From assembly GCF_017829975.1 (NCBI RefSeq), contig NZ_JAEEGA010000017.1, positions 1 to 64,000 of the forward strand: a stretch of DNA of 64,000 nucleotides, written 5' to 3'. The translations under genes and the position numbers were made by a program. The DNA is from Vagococcus allomyrinae (GTDB lineage Bacteria > Bacillota > Bacilli > Lactobacillales > Vagococcaceae). Below the pieces are notes generated by a model. It made no database searches. It saw nothing but the letters and a program-made list of their open reading frames with translations, and had not been told where the DNA came from. The stretch's first letter is position 1. Each line of letters begins with the position of its first letter. Of the stretch, positions 55,235 through 64,000 are shown in pieces.

Positions 55235-56422
55235 TTACACTAACAATTTGTACGGGCACTCTAATAACTCAACTAACACCGATAAAAATGCGGCAACAGG
55301 AGCACCATCAATCGCCCTGTGATCGAAAGATAGACTAAGCGTTAAGCATGAACGCATTTCCAAACCGCCACTTGCGGTTTGATACGGCGCCTCATAGATA
55401 CTGCTTACCCCTAAAATCGCAACCTCTGGCGCATTGATGACCGGGTTAAACTGTCTAACAACACCAGGCCCTAGAGAACTAATGGTAAAGGTACCGTCAG
55501 CTAGTTGATCACCTGTTAACTGTCCATTTCGAGCCTTAGCAGCCGCTTGTTTCACTGCTGTGGTCAACTCAGACAGCCTCAATAAATCAGCGTTTTTTAT
55601 GACAGGAACGACTAAACCATCCTCAAGTGAGACTGCTAGGCCCATATTAACGTGAGAAAACTCATGAATGCCATCGGCCATCGCCCGCGCATTCAAACGT
55701 GGAAACTGCTTTAAAGCAATCGTGACAGCTTTGATCAGAATCTCCGTATAACTCACGCGTTGCGAAGTCTGTTCTTCAATGATTGGCAGTAATTGTTGAC
55801 GCAGTCGAACGACTTCCGTCAGATCAACATGTGCGTCCATCGTCACATGTGGCAAGTTATTTTTACTGGCAGTCATCCTGTCAGCGATAACCCGTCGCAT
55901 TCCTCCCCAAGGAATTACCACTTCTTCATTAAACGTCACGGCTTCCTTATTTGCAGGTGAACCAGCTTGGACATCGCTTAAGTGGATTCTACCATTGGTG
56001 CCACTGCCAATTATTTGGGACAAGTCGAGTCCTTTTTCGCGAGCTAACTTGCGAGCAGCAGGCGTTGCGCGAATCCCTTTACCAACGCTGATGACAACAG
56101 GACTGGTGACGACTTTATCTTCCCTTTCTGGCAAATCAGACTCGGTCGTATGGGAGATTTCAGGAACTTCCGGTACCTCTTCTCCAAATTCACCGATGTA
56201 AGCCACCACCGAATTAATCGGGGCACTTTGATCAATCTCATAATATCGTTTCAACAAAATGCCTTCTTCATAAGCCTCTACTTCAATGGCAATTTTGTCT
56301 GTCATCACTTCAAAAATAGCCTCACCAACTTCAACTGGGTCGCCTTCTGCTTTAAACCACTGGGTAATACTGCCTTCGGCCATGGTCGAACTAAGCTTGG
56401 GCATCAATACTTCATGAGCCAT
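55235..56422 (-). CDS. acoC: Dihydrolipoamide acyltransferase (E2)
   Basis: Core acyltransferase of a 2-oxoacid/acetoin dehydrogenase complex. The 395-residue chain has one lipoyl domain (GEAIFEVMTDKIAIEVEAYEEG, with the lipoylated Lys in the TDKI turn), a peripheral-subunit-binding domain (IRATPAARKLAREKGLDLSQI) and a catalytic domain ending in SFDHRAIDGAPVAAFL with the HxxxDG motif. A single lipoyl domain and short length fit acetoin-type E2. Pyruvate-type E2 in lactic acid bacteria often has two. AGGAGGTTAAATA precedes the ATG. Confidence 0.93.
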   Translation of the reverse strand: MAHEVLMPKLSSTMAEGSITQWFKAEGDPVEVGEAIFEVMTDKIAIEVEAYEEGILLKRYYEIDQSAPINSVVAYIGEFGEEVPEVPEISHTTESDLPEREDKVVTSPVVISVGKGIRATPAARKLAREKGLDLSQIIGSGTNGRIHLSDVQAGSPANKEAVTFNEEVVIPWGGMRRVIADRMTASKNNLPHVTMDAHVDLTEVVRLRQQLLPIIEEQTSQRVSYTEILIKAVTIALKQFPRLNARAMADGIHEFSHVNMGLAVSLEDGLVVPVIKNADLLRLSELTTAVKQAAAKARNGQLTGDQLADGTFTISSLGPGVVRQFNPVINAPEVAILGVSSIYEAPYQTASGGLEMRSCLTLSLSFDHRAIDGAPVAAFLSVLVELLECPYKLLV

Positions 56423-56521
56423 TATTTAACCTCCTGATTAACACGCTTTTTAATCCTAAACAACTGTCGCATTTCTGCTTAGATGATCTTTCACTTTCAT
56501 CATACATTTCCCACTATCCTA

Positions 56522-57505
56522 CTAGCCTTTTGCCATCATTTTTTGACAGGCTGCCACAATATCCGCTACTTGAGGCACGGCCATTTTCTCTAAATCCGGG
56601 TGATAAGGAATGGGAACTTCTTCCCCAGCTAAACGAATAATCGGTGCATCCAGAAAATCGAAAGACTCATTTTCCACAATCACACTGGCTAACTCTGCGC
56701 TAAAGCCACTCCGTTTAACAGCCTCTGTCACCACAATTGCTCGACCGGTTTTCTTAACTGACTCAATAATCGTCTGCTTATCTAAGGGGACAATCGTCCT
56801 TGGGTCAACAACTTCAACGGCAATCCCTTCTTCCGCTAATAGTTCCGCTGCCTCCAAAGCCTTATGGACCATAATCCCTGTGGCAACAATCGTAATGTCT
56901 TCCCCTTGACGTTTGATATCTGCCACACCTAAAGGAATCGTGTACTTTCCTTCTGGAACATCGCCACTGGTTTTATAACAGAGCTTATGCTCGTAGAACA
57001 TCACCGGGTTATCATCTTCAATGGCCGCATGTAACAGACCTTTCGCGTCATAAGCGGTCGCTGGCTGAACCACTTTCAACCCAGGAATATGAGCGGTCCA
57101 ATTTTCCAAACTTTGGGAGTGCTGAGCAGCAGCCCCAGTTCCTGAACCACCTGGGGTTCTCATTACCAATGGAATTTTAGCTTTCCCACCATACATGTAG
57201 TGTATTTTTGCCGCTTGATTGACGATTTGATCGAGGGCAATCGTAATAAAATCGGAAAACTGTAACTCATAAACAGGACGCATCCCTGTCATCGCCGCAC
57301 CAACTGCCGTACCAGCTATGGCACTTTCAGAAATAGGCGTTGAGCGGACTCGTTCTTCACCAAACGCTTCAACTAAACCACGCGTCACACCAAAGGCCCC
57401 ACCATAGACACCGATATCTTCTCCCATCAAAAAAACATCTTGATCTGCCGTCATCGCCTCTGTTAATGCCTCTCTGACTGCTTCTAAATAGGTTATCTCA
57501 CGCAT
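56522..57505 (-). CDS. acoB: TPP-dependent dehydrogenase E1, beta subunit
   Basis: The beta half of the thiamine-diphosphate-dependent E1. The 327-residue protein shows [59 protein letters not shown] and [21 protein letters not shown], typical of AcoB/PdhB. CAGGAGGAAGTTTA precedes the ATG. It lies directly after the alpha subunit gene. Substrate (acetoin or pyruvate) cannot be decided from this subunit. Confidence 0.94.
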   Translation of the reverse strand: MREITYLEAVREALTEAMTADQDVFLMGEDIGVYGGAFGVTRGLVEAFGEERVRSTPISESAIAGTAVGAAMTGMRPVYELQFSDFITIALDQIVNQAAKIHYMYGGKAKIPLVMRTPGGSGTGAAAQHSQSLENWTAHIPGLKVVQPATAYDAKGLLHAAIEDDNPVMFYEHKLCYKTSGDVPEGKYTIPLGVADIKRQGEDITIVATGIMVHKALEAAELLAEEGIAVEVVDPRTIVPLDKQTIIESVKKTGRAIVVTEAVKRSGFSAELASVIVENESFDFLDAPIIRLAGEEVPIPYHPDLEKMAVPQVADIVAACQKMMAKG

Positions 57506-57544
57506 TAAACTTCCTCCTGTTTAAACAAACTTTTCGACTCACCC

Positions 57545-58534
57545 TTACTTGGCATAGACGTCCTCATACAAGGCACTCGCTTCAGGCATCTCGCCTGCTT
57601 CTGCAAATGCCACCGCCTCTTCAATGGCTTCCTTGGCCTTTACACGAATCACTTCCGCTTGCTCTTCCGTTAAAATTCCCGCTTCTATAAAACGTTCTTT
57701 AGCCAATTTAATTGGATCACGTTGTTTGCGCCACATTTCTTCTTCTTCTTTGGTCCGATATTTTTTAGCATCTGATTTAGAATGGCCTTTCCAACGATAA
57801 GTTAAGGCTTCAATCATCGTTGGACCTCCCCCACTTCTAGCTTTTTCAACGGCCTCATAGGTAGCGTCAATCACCTCAATCAAATTATTGCCATCAATCG
57901 TTACACCCTCGATCCCATAAGCGATGGCCCGATCGCTTAATTTATCAACTCGAGCCATTTTTTTAATTGAGCCACTCATGCCATACTGATTGTTTTCAAT
58001 GAAGTAAACCACCGGTAACTGCCAAATTGCCCCTAAGTTAATCGACTCATGAAAGCTTCCTTCGTTGGTAGAACCATCACCAGCGTAACATAAGGCCACA
58101 CGATCCTGTCCTTTCATCTTAGCGGTTAGAGCAGCGCCAGTGGCAATCGGATAACCACCGCCGACGATACCATTTGCCCCTAAATTACCAGTCTCCAGTT
58201 CAGCGATGTGCATCGAGCCGCCTTTGCCTTTGTTCGTCCCGTTAGTCCGACCAAATAATTCAGCCATCATGCCCTTTACATTGGTACCTTTCGCAATGGT
58301 TTGCCCATGACCACGATGGGTGGCGGTAATCCAATCAGTCTGCCTTAAAACCGCACCACTTCCTGCTGCCGACGCTTCTTGTCCGACAGCTAGATGGGTA
58401 GTGCCATGAATCAAACCGCGAGCAAATAATTGATCCACCTTTTCATCAAAGAAACGGATGGTCCACATCGTCTCATATAATGCCACTAACTCTTTATCTG
58501 TTAAGCCTGCCTTGTTAGGTATCGAAATACTCAT
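57545..58534 (-). CDS. acoA: TPP-dependent dehydrogenase E1, alpha subunit
   Basis: Binds thiamine diphosphate and decarboxylates or cleaves the substrate. The motif GDGSTNEGSFHESINLGAIW...FIENNQYG is the thiamine-diphosphate signature (GDG with NN about 27 residues later). RGLIHGTTHLAVGQEA and GKGGSMH are as in AcoA. The 329-residue length fits acetoin-type AcoA better than the longer PdhA of Firmicutes. The ATG at 58534 follows GAGAGGAGAAAGATTA. It begins 35 bases after the SorC-type regulator gene with no visible terminator, so it may be cotranscribed with the polyol genes. Confidence 0.93.
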   Translation of the reverse strand: MSISIPNKAGLTDKELVALYETMWTIRFFDEKVDQLFARGLIHGTTHLAVGQEASAAGSGAVLRQTDWITATHRGHGQTIAKGTNVKGMMAELFGRTNGTNKGKGGSMHIAELETGNLGANGIVGGGYPIATGAALTAKMKGQDRVALCYAGDGSTNEGSFHESINLGAIWQLPVVYFIENNQYGMSGSIKKMARVDKLSDRAIAYGIEGVTIDGNNLIEVIDATYEAVEKARSGGGPTMIEALTYRWKGHSKSDAKKYRTKEEEEMWRKQRDPIKLAKERFIEAGILTEEQAEVIRVKAKEAIEEAVAFAEAGEMPEASALYEDVYAK

Positions 58535-58569
58535 TAATCTTTCTCCTCTCACTGCTTAAATACACCAAA

Positions 58570-59520
58570 CTAATCGTCTTTCTTTAATAGTGCTTTTGCG
58601 GTTGTGGCATCTGTTACTAGGATATCAATCAACCCGCCTTGGATTGCTGCGTGAATGCCATCCACTTTATCTTGGCCACCTGCTACGGCAATCACATTGG
58701 GAATTTTTTTCAAATCGGCTAATTCCAGGGTTAACACTCGCTGATTCCAAGCACACTCACTTAAACTGCCATCTGAATCAATAAAGTTATAACAAATATC
58801 TCCGACTACCCCGGAATCATCTCCGATCACTGAGTCATCGACTTCATTGATGTAGTATTTAGTCATCGTTGAATAGACCGGTAAGCCGCCGATCCCCACT
58901 AAGGCGATATCAGCCTGACGAGCTAAATTGAAGGACTCTTTGATAAAAGACTGTTCCATAAAGACACGCTTGGCTTCCACCGTATCCACCACAACTGGCG
59001 CATGCAATTCCGTCCGAATCCCACCTGTTTGTTTGGCCAACATTTCACAGATAACATTGGCCTGATGATTGGTGTGATCGGATCCCAATCCGCCAACCAA
59101 AGGAACAAAGGTCACGGTTGGCATTTGTAAGTTTGTCGAAAAAGCAATCGCTACTTCCTTGACCGTTGTCCCAGCTGAAACCCCGACAATCGAATTAGGT
59201 TTCATAATGCGGGCTAAGTATTTCTCAGCTGCCCCACCTAATCGTTTTTTGAGTTGAGACTCGCCAGTCGGGGAGATACACACAACATCATTTAAAGTAA
59301 ATACCCGTTTCAATCGTTCCTCTAGTTGACGATAAGGGTGAAGCTGCTCATCATGAATAATAATTTCAACTAAGCCGATGTCTCGTGCTTTAGATAAATA
59401 TTTGGAGACTAGAGAACGACTGATATTAAATTTTTTCGCCACGTCAATTTGTTTAGCACCTTCTTCATAATACATGTGAGCAACTTCAATCAACAATCTG
59501 GAATCATCTGAATAAGCCAT
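58570..59520 (-). CDS. SorC-family sugar-binding transcription regulator
   Basis: A 316-residue regulator. The N-terminal helix-turn-helix is QIDVAKKFNISRSLVSKYLSKARDIGLVEI. The C-terminal domain, with VGVSAGTTVKEVAIAF, FVPLVGGLGSD, ALVGIGGLP and IAVAGGQDKVDGIHAAIQGGLIDILVTD, is the SorC/DeoR-like sugar-phosphate sensor. AAGGATGGCGGAGA precedes the ATG. It lies between srlB and acoA, and most likely controls the divergent polyol transcripts through the CATATG sites near 61.3-61.4 kb. That control target is inferred from position. Confidence 0.92.
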   Translation of the reverse strand: MAYSDDSRLLIEVAHMYYEEGAKQIDVAKKFNISRSLVSKYLSKARDIGLVEIIIHDEQLHPYRQLEERLKRVFTLNDVVCISPTGESQLKKRLGGAAEKYLARIMKPNSIVGVSAGTTVKEVAIAFSTNLQMPTVTFVPLVGGLGSDHTNHQANVICEMLAKQTGGIRTELHAPVVVDTVEAKRVFMEQSFIKESFNLARQADIALVGIGGLPVYSTMTKYYINEVDDSVIGDDSGVVGDICYNFIDSDGSLSECAWNQRVLTLELADLKKIPNVIAVAGGQDKVDGIHAAIQGGLIDILVTDATTAKALLKKDD

Positions 59521-59535
59521 TCTCCGCCATCCTTT

Positions 59536-59895
59536 CTAATAACTAAAACATATTTCATCGCCTTCATTAATGCTTGGTACTTGATGGGGTTCGAGAGAGA
59601 CTGACCCTGGTAAAAGTTCTTGATCTGGTGCTAAATCGAAATAGAAAGAGGCATGTCCCAACTCCTTGAGACTGCTGTTAGCTAAGTTGCCAATCTCCTT
59701 TACCCGATATTCCTGACTGCCAAAATAGATCTTGCTTCCGACTTGGAGCAAATCACTTGTTGGCTCCTCCTGATAATCATGAAGAACACAAACCTCCTTA
59801 AGCCCCTCTGGAGCTGTTGTATTAAATAAAATAATAATCGGCTCGTCCTCAAAGAATGCAAATTCACCAATTTCTTTTACGATTGATTTTACCAT
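59536..59895 (-). CDS. srlB: PTS glucitol/sorbitol-type EIIA component
   Basis: A 119-residue EIIA of the glucitol PTS family. VCVLHDYQEEPTSDLLQVGSKIYFG contains the likely phosphorylated His (about residue 39), followed by EYRVKEIGNLANSSLKELGHASFYFD and a C-terminal LLPGSVSLEP block, as in SrlB/GutB. GAGGGGAACCATCA precedes the ATG. The gene is separated from the EIIC/EIIB genes, which lie on the divergent transcript. Confidence 0.92.
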   Translation of the reverse strand: MVKSIVKEIGEFAFFEDEPIIILFNTTAPEGLKEVCVLHDYQEEPTSDLLQVGSKIYFGSQEYRVKEIGNLANSSLKELGHASFYFDLAPDQELLPGSVSLEPHQVPSINEGDEICFSY

Positions 59896-59923
59896 TGATG
59901 GTTCCCCTCTCTGTTCTTAATCT

Positions 59924-61171
59924 TTAGCCAAACGTTTGGTTTTGTAATTGACGTAACTGCCAAACGGTCGTTGATTGATCCAATTCCACATCGTCTTCTG
60001 TCACGAAGGTCCCTGTCGGAATGTCTCGTTTTGCCACAACCACTCCCGAAATTAACCCGATTGGAATATGGCCCCCAGACTTCATATCACCATGAGTTTC
60101 CAGAACCCCTCTGACACAATAGCCGCCAATACCGTCAAGCCGTTCGCCAGCTTTAATCGCTTTTTTCGTCACCGCAACCGTTTCCGAAACCGGTGCTCCC
60201 ATTGGCACAATCGCATGGTCCTGATGAATGACTGCCTTAGCAATGGTTAAAGGCGTTTCTAAACTGGCTAAGTGGAAGGGGCGGTAGAGAATATGATGAT
60301 CTTGATCACCAGCCTTCATCAAGTAATTTAACTCGTGGCGGACCCCTTCATTTTGCCCTTTCACAATCACAAAAACACCTGGCGCTAGCCCATCGACGTA
60401 TTCCACAACTCCATAACGGTCCAAAACACCGCCTTCAGATTTCAAGCGCAGCTTTTGTACCACATCGGTTAGGGTCGCCGAGACACCGTGCATGCCCACC
60501 TTATCAGGAATAAAGCCAATGGCATTAGACAGTAAGTTCATTTCAGCCATGGTTTTGGTGCCATCTTGGAAGGCTGCTAGCATGTGAGACGCCATTGCCT
60601 TGCTATCAGCTTCTTCTTGACACGTATCAGGATTTGCTCCCACTCTTAGTTTATTATTTTTGCCCTTGCCAGCTACAACCACTTCCATCCCCATTGATTT
60701 AGCAAACTCATATAACTCCGTTGTCGCTGCCGGTTCATCACCATCAGATCCTGTGTACACTAACCCGGCAGAATCAAATAGTTTATGCATAAGTGGTCCA
60801 ATCGTAATATCAATTTCAACATTTAGTAAGACAAGCTGTTTCTTAGCCAGTAACGCTTCTAAAGCGATTTTTGCGCCAACCTCTGGGACACCTGTGGCAT
60901 CGACAACAACCTCAACCTGTGGGGAGTGTACAATTTCTTTAAAGTCAGTAGAAGTTTGTACCTGATTCTTTTTATTATCTGATGCTAAATAGGCATCTGC
61001 CGCTTTTTGCGCATTACTTAAGTGAATGTCACTGATTCCCGTCACAATCATGCCCGGAATCGAACTGATTTGAGCGATCATCCCGAAACCCATTTGCCCT
61101 GCGCCAATAACACCGACTCGAATAGGATTTCCCTCTTTTTCTCTTACTAAAAGTTCTTGATAAATTGTCAT
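59924..61171 (-). CDS. SAF-domain NAD(P)-dependent oxidoreductase, polyol locus
   Basis: A 415-residue protein with an N-terminal Rossmann domain (IRVGVIGAGQMGFGMIAQI), a homoserine-dehydrogenase-like middle part (EVVVDATGVPEVGAKIALEALLAKK, VYTGSDGDEPAATTELYEFA) and a C-terminal SAF domain (VVVAKRDIPTGTFVTEDDVELD). I recall similar proteins next to glucitol-type PTS genes in Listeria. Their reaction is not established to my knowledge. It is the only oxidoreductase in this cluster able to act on the imported phosphorylated polyol. It heads the minus-strand unit, and GAGGAGGAAGGAAC precedes the ATG. Confidence 0.88.
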   Translation of the reverse strand: MTIYQELLVREKEGNPIRVGVIGAGQMGFGMIAQISSIPGMIVTGISDIHLSNAQKAADAYLASDNKKNQVQTSTDFKEIVHSPQVEVVVDATGVPEVGAKIALEALLAKKQLVLLNVEIDITIGPLMHKLFDSAGLVYTGSDGDEPAATTELYEFAKSMGMEVVVAGKGKNNKLRVGANPDTCQEEADSKAMASHMLAAFQDGTKTMAEMNLLSNAIGFIPDKVGMHGVSATLTDVVQKLRLKSEGGVLDRYGVVEYVDGLAPGVFVIVKGQNEGVRHELNYLMKAGDQDHHILYRPFHLASLETPLTIAKAVIHQDHAIVPMGAPVSETVAVTKKAIKAGERLDGIGGYCVRGVLETHGDMKSGGHIPIGLISGVVVAKRDIPTGTFVTEDDVELDQSTTVWQLRQLQNQTFG

Positions 61172-61220
61172 GTTCCTTCCTCCTCGTTTGAAAAGTTCCT
61201 CATTCCATATTTAGTAATAA

Positions 61221-61267
61221 CTGAAAATCAAATAAAAAAGTAACGGTTCTATTTATCTGATTTTCAG
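61221..61267. repeat. 16-bp inverted repeat in leader of oxidoreductase gene
   Basis: CTGAAAATCAAATAAA (61221-61236) pairs with TTTATCTGATTTTCAG (61252-61267), with one mismatch and a 15-base loop. It lies 50-95 bases upstream of the minus-strand oxidoreductase ATG. It may be an operator or a leader hairpin. No T-run follows. Confidence 0.65.
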
Positions 61268-61297
61268 AAAACTAGAACGAAAAACCAAGCTGTTTAA

Positions 61298-61441
61298 CAT
61301 ATGCTACGCGTAAAGTCATATGACACACTGAAAGCATACAATTTATCGGAAACGCTGTCAACAGTTTAACGTGAAAAAGCAAGCGCGTTCAAACATTGTC
61401 ACATATGGCTTTTGCTTCATTTTTCACAAGTGTAACATATG
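61298..61441. promoter_or_regulatory. Four CATATG sites, candidate SorC-type operators
   Basis: CATATG occurs at 61298-61303, 61317-61322, 61402-61407 and 61436-61441. Flanks share TCACATATG or its inverse, as in TTCACATATGTTAC (minus strand, fourth site) and TTAACATATGCTAC (first site). They are spread across the region between the divergent polyol transcripts, suiting a regulator that controls both. The binding protein is inferred to be the SorC-type regulator at 58570-59520. Confidence 0.5.
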
Positions 61442-61471
61442 TGAAAAGCAGTGGAATAATTTACAAACATA

Positions 61472-61522
61472 TTGACTTTTTCATTTTTCCTGTTTAGGAT
61501 ACAGGTATAAACCGCTTTCAAA
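61472..61522 (+). promoter_or_regulatory. gutM-srlAE promoter with cre-like site
   Basis: TTGACT (61472-61477) and TAGGAT (61495-61500) are 17 bases apart, so transcription starts near 61507. On the minus strand 61508-61522 reads TTGAAAGCGGTTTAT, matching the CcpA cre pattern WTGNAANCGNWWWCA except at its last two positions. A cre at +1 to +16 would block elongation or initiation when glucose is present. Confidence 0.6.
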
Positions 61523-61549
61523 AAAATGGAGAATGAGGAGGATATCTGT

Positions 61550-61948
61550 ATGGAATATTGGGGCATTATTGCGCTACTTGTCAGTTGCTGGTTACTACAA
61601 GTTTTGCTGTCAATGAAACAGTCCAAGCATTATCAAGAGAGTTTAAATGAAATGAAGAAATTGCCTACTGGTCACATCGGTGTGGGCATAGCAAAAGCAA
61701 AATTTAATATAGGAAGTGGTGTTATTGTAATTCTAGCAACTGACCTACAAGGTAACGTCATTGAGTTACGGGAAATGAAAGGAATGACCGTTTTCTCACG
61801 CTTTAAAAAAAGGACACCCTTAATTGGCAAACACATCAGCCAGCTGAGCAGTGTTGTGAAAAAGCAAGAACGTTCGGCTCTAGAACAAGCCATCTCACTA
61901 ATCAATCAAGAACGAACTAAAGCAAAACTCGGATTACTCAGTATGTAA
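61550..61948 (+). CDS. gutM: GutM-like glucitol operon protein
   Basis: A 132-residue protein with an N-terminal membrane span (WGIIALLVSCWLLQVLLSM) and a cytoplasmic domain (MKKLPTGHIGVGIAKAKFNIGSGVIVILATD) that matches the GutM family. GutM was named an activator of the E. coli glucitol operon, yet it is a membrane-anchored protein and its mechanism is unclear. The ATG at 61550 is eight bases after GAGGAGG. It is the first gene of the plus-strand PTS transcript. Confidence 0.9.
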   Translation: MEYWGIIALLVSCWLLQVLLSMKQSKHYQESLNEMKKLPTGHIGVGIAKAKFNIGSGVIVILATDLQGNVIELREMKGMTVFSRFKKRTPLIGKHISQLSSVVKKQERSALEQAISLINQERTKAKLGLLSM

Positions 61949-61972
61949 AGAAAGAAACGGAGGACTTATACA

Positions 61973-62509
61973 ATGGATTTTTTAGTTAAACTAGCAGAAG
62001 GCTTTATCGGGATTTTTAACGCTGGGGGTGAAAACCTCATGGGACTTGTCACAGGGATTTTACCCACCCTGATTGTTTTACTGACATTTGTTAACGCATT
62101 AGTCGCCATGATCGGTGAAGAACGGGTCACTAACTTTGCAAGAATGTGTACTAAAAATATTATTTTACGTTATTCTATCTTCCCCTTGCTTTCGGTTTTC
62201 TTTTTGACCAATCCGATGTGCTATTCATTCGGACGCTTTTTGGATGAAAAACAAAAACCAGCTTTTTATGATTCAGCGGTCTCGTTGGTTCACCCTATTA
62301 CAGGGCTTTTCCCCCATGCAAATGCTGGTGAGTTATTTGTATGGACTGGGATTTCATCAGGTTTGACAACCCTTGGTTTATCGATTATGCCACTGGCTGT
62401 CAGATATTTCATCGTCGGAATGATTGTTATTTTAATCAAAGGGATTGTCACTGAAATGCTCACCAAAGCCATGTGGAAAAAATCTGACGCAACAGCAACT
62501 AACCAATAG
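61973..62509 (+). CDS. srlA: PTS glucitol/sorbitol-type EIIC2 component
   Basis: A 178-residue membrane component of the glucitol PTS, close to the E. coli SrlA length. It has spans around [19 protein letters not shown] and [19 protein letters not shown], with the characteristic [43 protein letters not shown] region. CGGAGGACTTATACA precedes the ATG. It lies 24 bases after gutM and 14 bases before srlE. Confidence 0.94.
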   Translation: MDFLVKLAEGFIGIFNAGGENLMGLVTGILPTLIVLLTFVNALVAMIGEERVTNFARMCTKNIILRYSIFPLLSVFFLTNPMCYSFGRFLDEKQKPAFYDSAVSLVHPITGLFPHANAGELFVWTGISSGLTTLGLSIMPLAVRYFIVGMIVILIKGIVTEMLTKAMWKKSDATATNQ

Positions 62510-62523
62510 AAGGAGCACTTAAC

Positions 62524-63510
62524 ATGACTAAACAAGTAATCGTCTCTAAAGGACCAAAAGGTTGGGGAGGTCCCTTAACTCTAGAAAAAACCGCCACTAA
62601 AACCGTAGTGGCCTCAGTCACTGGCGGCGGTATTCATCCCGTCGCCCAGAAAATTGCTGATAATCTTGGAGTTCCCGCCATCGACGCTTTTAAAGAAAAA
62701 GTCGAACCTGAAAACATGATCGCCGTTGTCATCGATTGTGGGGGCACTGCTCGTTGTGGCGTCTATCCCAAATTAAATGTCATGACCATTAACTTACATG
62801 CTACCCCGCCGGCTGGTCCTTTAATGAAATTTATTAAGGAAACCAATTTTGTTTCAGGGGTAACAGAAAAACAAGTCGAACTACTTACTTCTAATACGGC
62901 GACTACTGAATCCACTGTCGAGTTAGCAGAAAGTTCAACAGAGCCTGAAAATCAGACGATAGAAGATCAAGCCGGAAAAGGATTAACAGGCTTCATCACT
63001 CGTATGGGCCGCTCCATCGGTCGCGTTGTTGGCCTCTTCTATCAAGCTGGTCGGGATACCATCGACATCACCTTAAAAACGATTCTGCCCTTTATGGCCT
63101 TTGTTAGCATGCTCGTTGGGCTGATCAATTACACAGGCATTGGCAATCTGATCGCCACAGCTGTTAAACCTTTAACAGGCAATGTCTTCGGCTTAGTCAT
63201 TTTAGCCTTTATCTGTACCATTCCCGTCATGTCGCCTATCCTCGGACCAGGAGCCGTTATCGCCCAAGTGGTCGGGGTGTTGCTGGGAGTTGAAATTGGC
63301 AAAGGGACAATCCCACCAGCCATGGCATTACCCGCCCTCTTTGCTATTAACGCTCAGGCCGGAGCCGATTTTGTCCCTGTTGGCTTAACTCTAGCTGAAG
63401 CAGAACCTTATACCGTCGAGATTGGCGTACCAGCTGTGCTTTTTTCTAGAATGTTTACTGGGCCCCTCTCTGTGTTAATTGCTTGGGTCTTTAGTTTAGG
63501 TATGTATTAA
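62524..63510 (+). CDS. srlE: PTS glucitol/sorbitol-type EIIB-EIIC1 component
   Basis: A 328-residue protein with an N-terminal EIIB domain ([49 protein letters not shown], with candidate phosphorylated Cys near residue 71), an acidic linker around residues 115-150, and a C-terminal membrane domain ([42 protein letters not shown]). It completes the membrane part of the PTS. GAAGGAGCACTTAAC precedes the ATG. The exact polyol transported is not fixed by family membership. Confidence 0.94.
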   Translation: MTKQVIVSKGPKGWGGPLTLEKTATKTVVASVTGGGIHPVAQKIADNLGVPAIDAFKEKVEPENMIAVVIDCGGTARCGVYPKLNVMTINLHATPPAGPLMKFIKETNFVSGVTEKQVELLTSNTATTESTVELAESSTEPENQTIEDQAGKGLTGFITRMGRSIGRVVGLFYQAGRDTIDITLKTILPFMAFVSMLVGLINYTGIGNLIATAVKPLTGNVFGLVILAFICTIPVMSPILGPGAVIAQVVGVLLGVEIGKGTIPPAMALPALFAINAQAGADFVPVGLTLAEAEPYTVEIGVPAVLFSRMFTGPLSVLIAWVFSLGMY

Positions 63511-63543
63511 CCTTGTCATACATTAATTTTAAATATTCTCAAA

Positions 63544-63578
63544 AAAACACCCCCTCATCTCAGATGAAGGGGTGTTTT
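63544..63578. terminator. Bidirectional terminator between srlE and rpoC
   Basis: AAAACACCCC...TCATCT pairs with AGATGA...GGGGTGTTTT (one unpaired C/A position), with A-runs on the left and TTTT on the right. It ends both the polyol PTS and rpoC transcripts. Confidence 0.92.
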
Positions 63579-63584
63579 CACTCT

Positions 63585-64000
<416 letters not shown>

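Overview
This window looks like a chromosomal segment from a low-to-moderate G+C Gram-positive coccus of the order Lactobacillales, most likely near Enterococcus/Vagococcus. The evidence is a pentapeptide-repeat protein that resembles EfsQnr from memory, the lrgAB, comG and pur layouts, many PTS genes, strong AGGAGG-type ribosome binding sites, and core genes (infC-rpmI-rplT, rpsO-pnp, rpsD, def, rpoC) that all look lactic-acid-bacterial. I see no rRNA, tRNA, insertion sequence, prophage or CRISPR array. Assignment below order level is inference.

Layout. 1-1.4 kb: infC-rpmI-rplT (minus) with an L20-type leader. 1.5-3 kb: an unknown small protein and a Qnr-like protein. 3-8.3 kb: acnA-citZ-icd, the oxidative half of the TCA cycle, probably for 2-oxoglutarate/glutamate supply. 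8.4-13.6 kb: an SF2 helicase with a membrane-like segment, pnp and rpsO. 13.9-16.8 kb: an ABC ATPase, its frameshifted permease, and def. 16.8-24.4 kb: a complete L-ascorbate system (ulaG, C, A, B, D, E, F on the minus strand) divergent from a TPR membrane protein and a DeoR-type regulator. 24.4-27 kb: HAD phosphatase, DNA alkylation repair protein, lrgAB. 27.1-27.9 kb: rpsD with leader. 28-32 kb: a full comGA-GG competence pseudopilus operon with a ComX-like box. 32-37 kb: DUF6176-like gene, yebC, vanZ, an M3 oligoendopeptidase and a FUSC-type membrane protein.

37.1-50.1 kb holds the de novo purine pathway in two minus-strand operons, purEK and purCSQLFMNHD. They are separated by a CPBP membrane protease gene on the opposite strand. 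Both pur promoters carry a CGAAC (PurBox-like) core at the same distance upstream of the -10 element. 50.4-53.7 kb is a response regulator, ABC ATPase, permease and histidine kinase module of the peptide-antibiotic sensing/resistance kind.

53.8-63.5 kb is the most unusual region. A glucitol-type PTS is split between divergent transcripts: gutM-srlA-srlE on plus, and a SAF-domain oxidoreductase, srlB (IIA) and a SorC-type regulator on minus. The minus cluster runs without a visible terminator into a four-gene acetoin/2-oxoacid dehydrogenase complex (acoABC plus lipoamide dehydrogenase). No classical sorbitol-6-phosphate dehydrogenase is present. The intergenic region has four CATATG sites, a long inverted repeat, a good promoter and a cre-like site. 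The window ends in the C-terminal part of rpoC.
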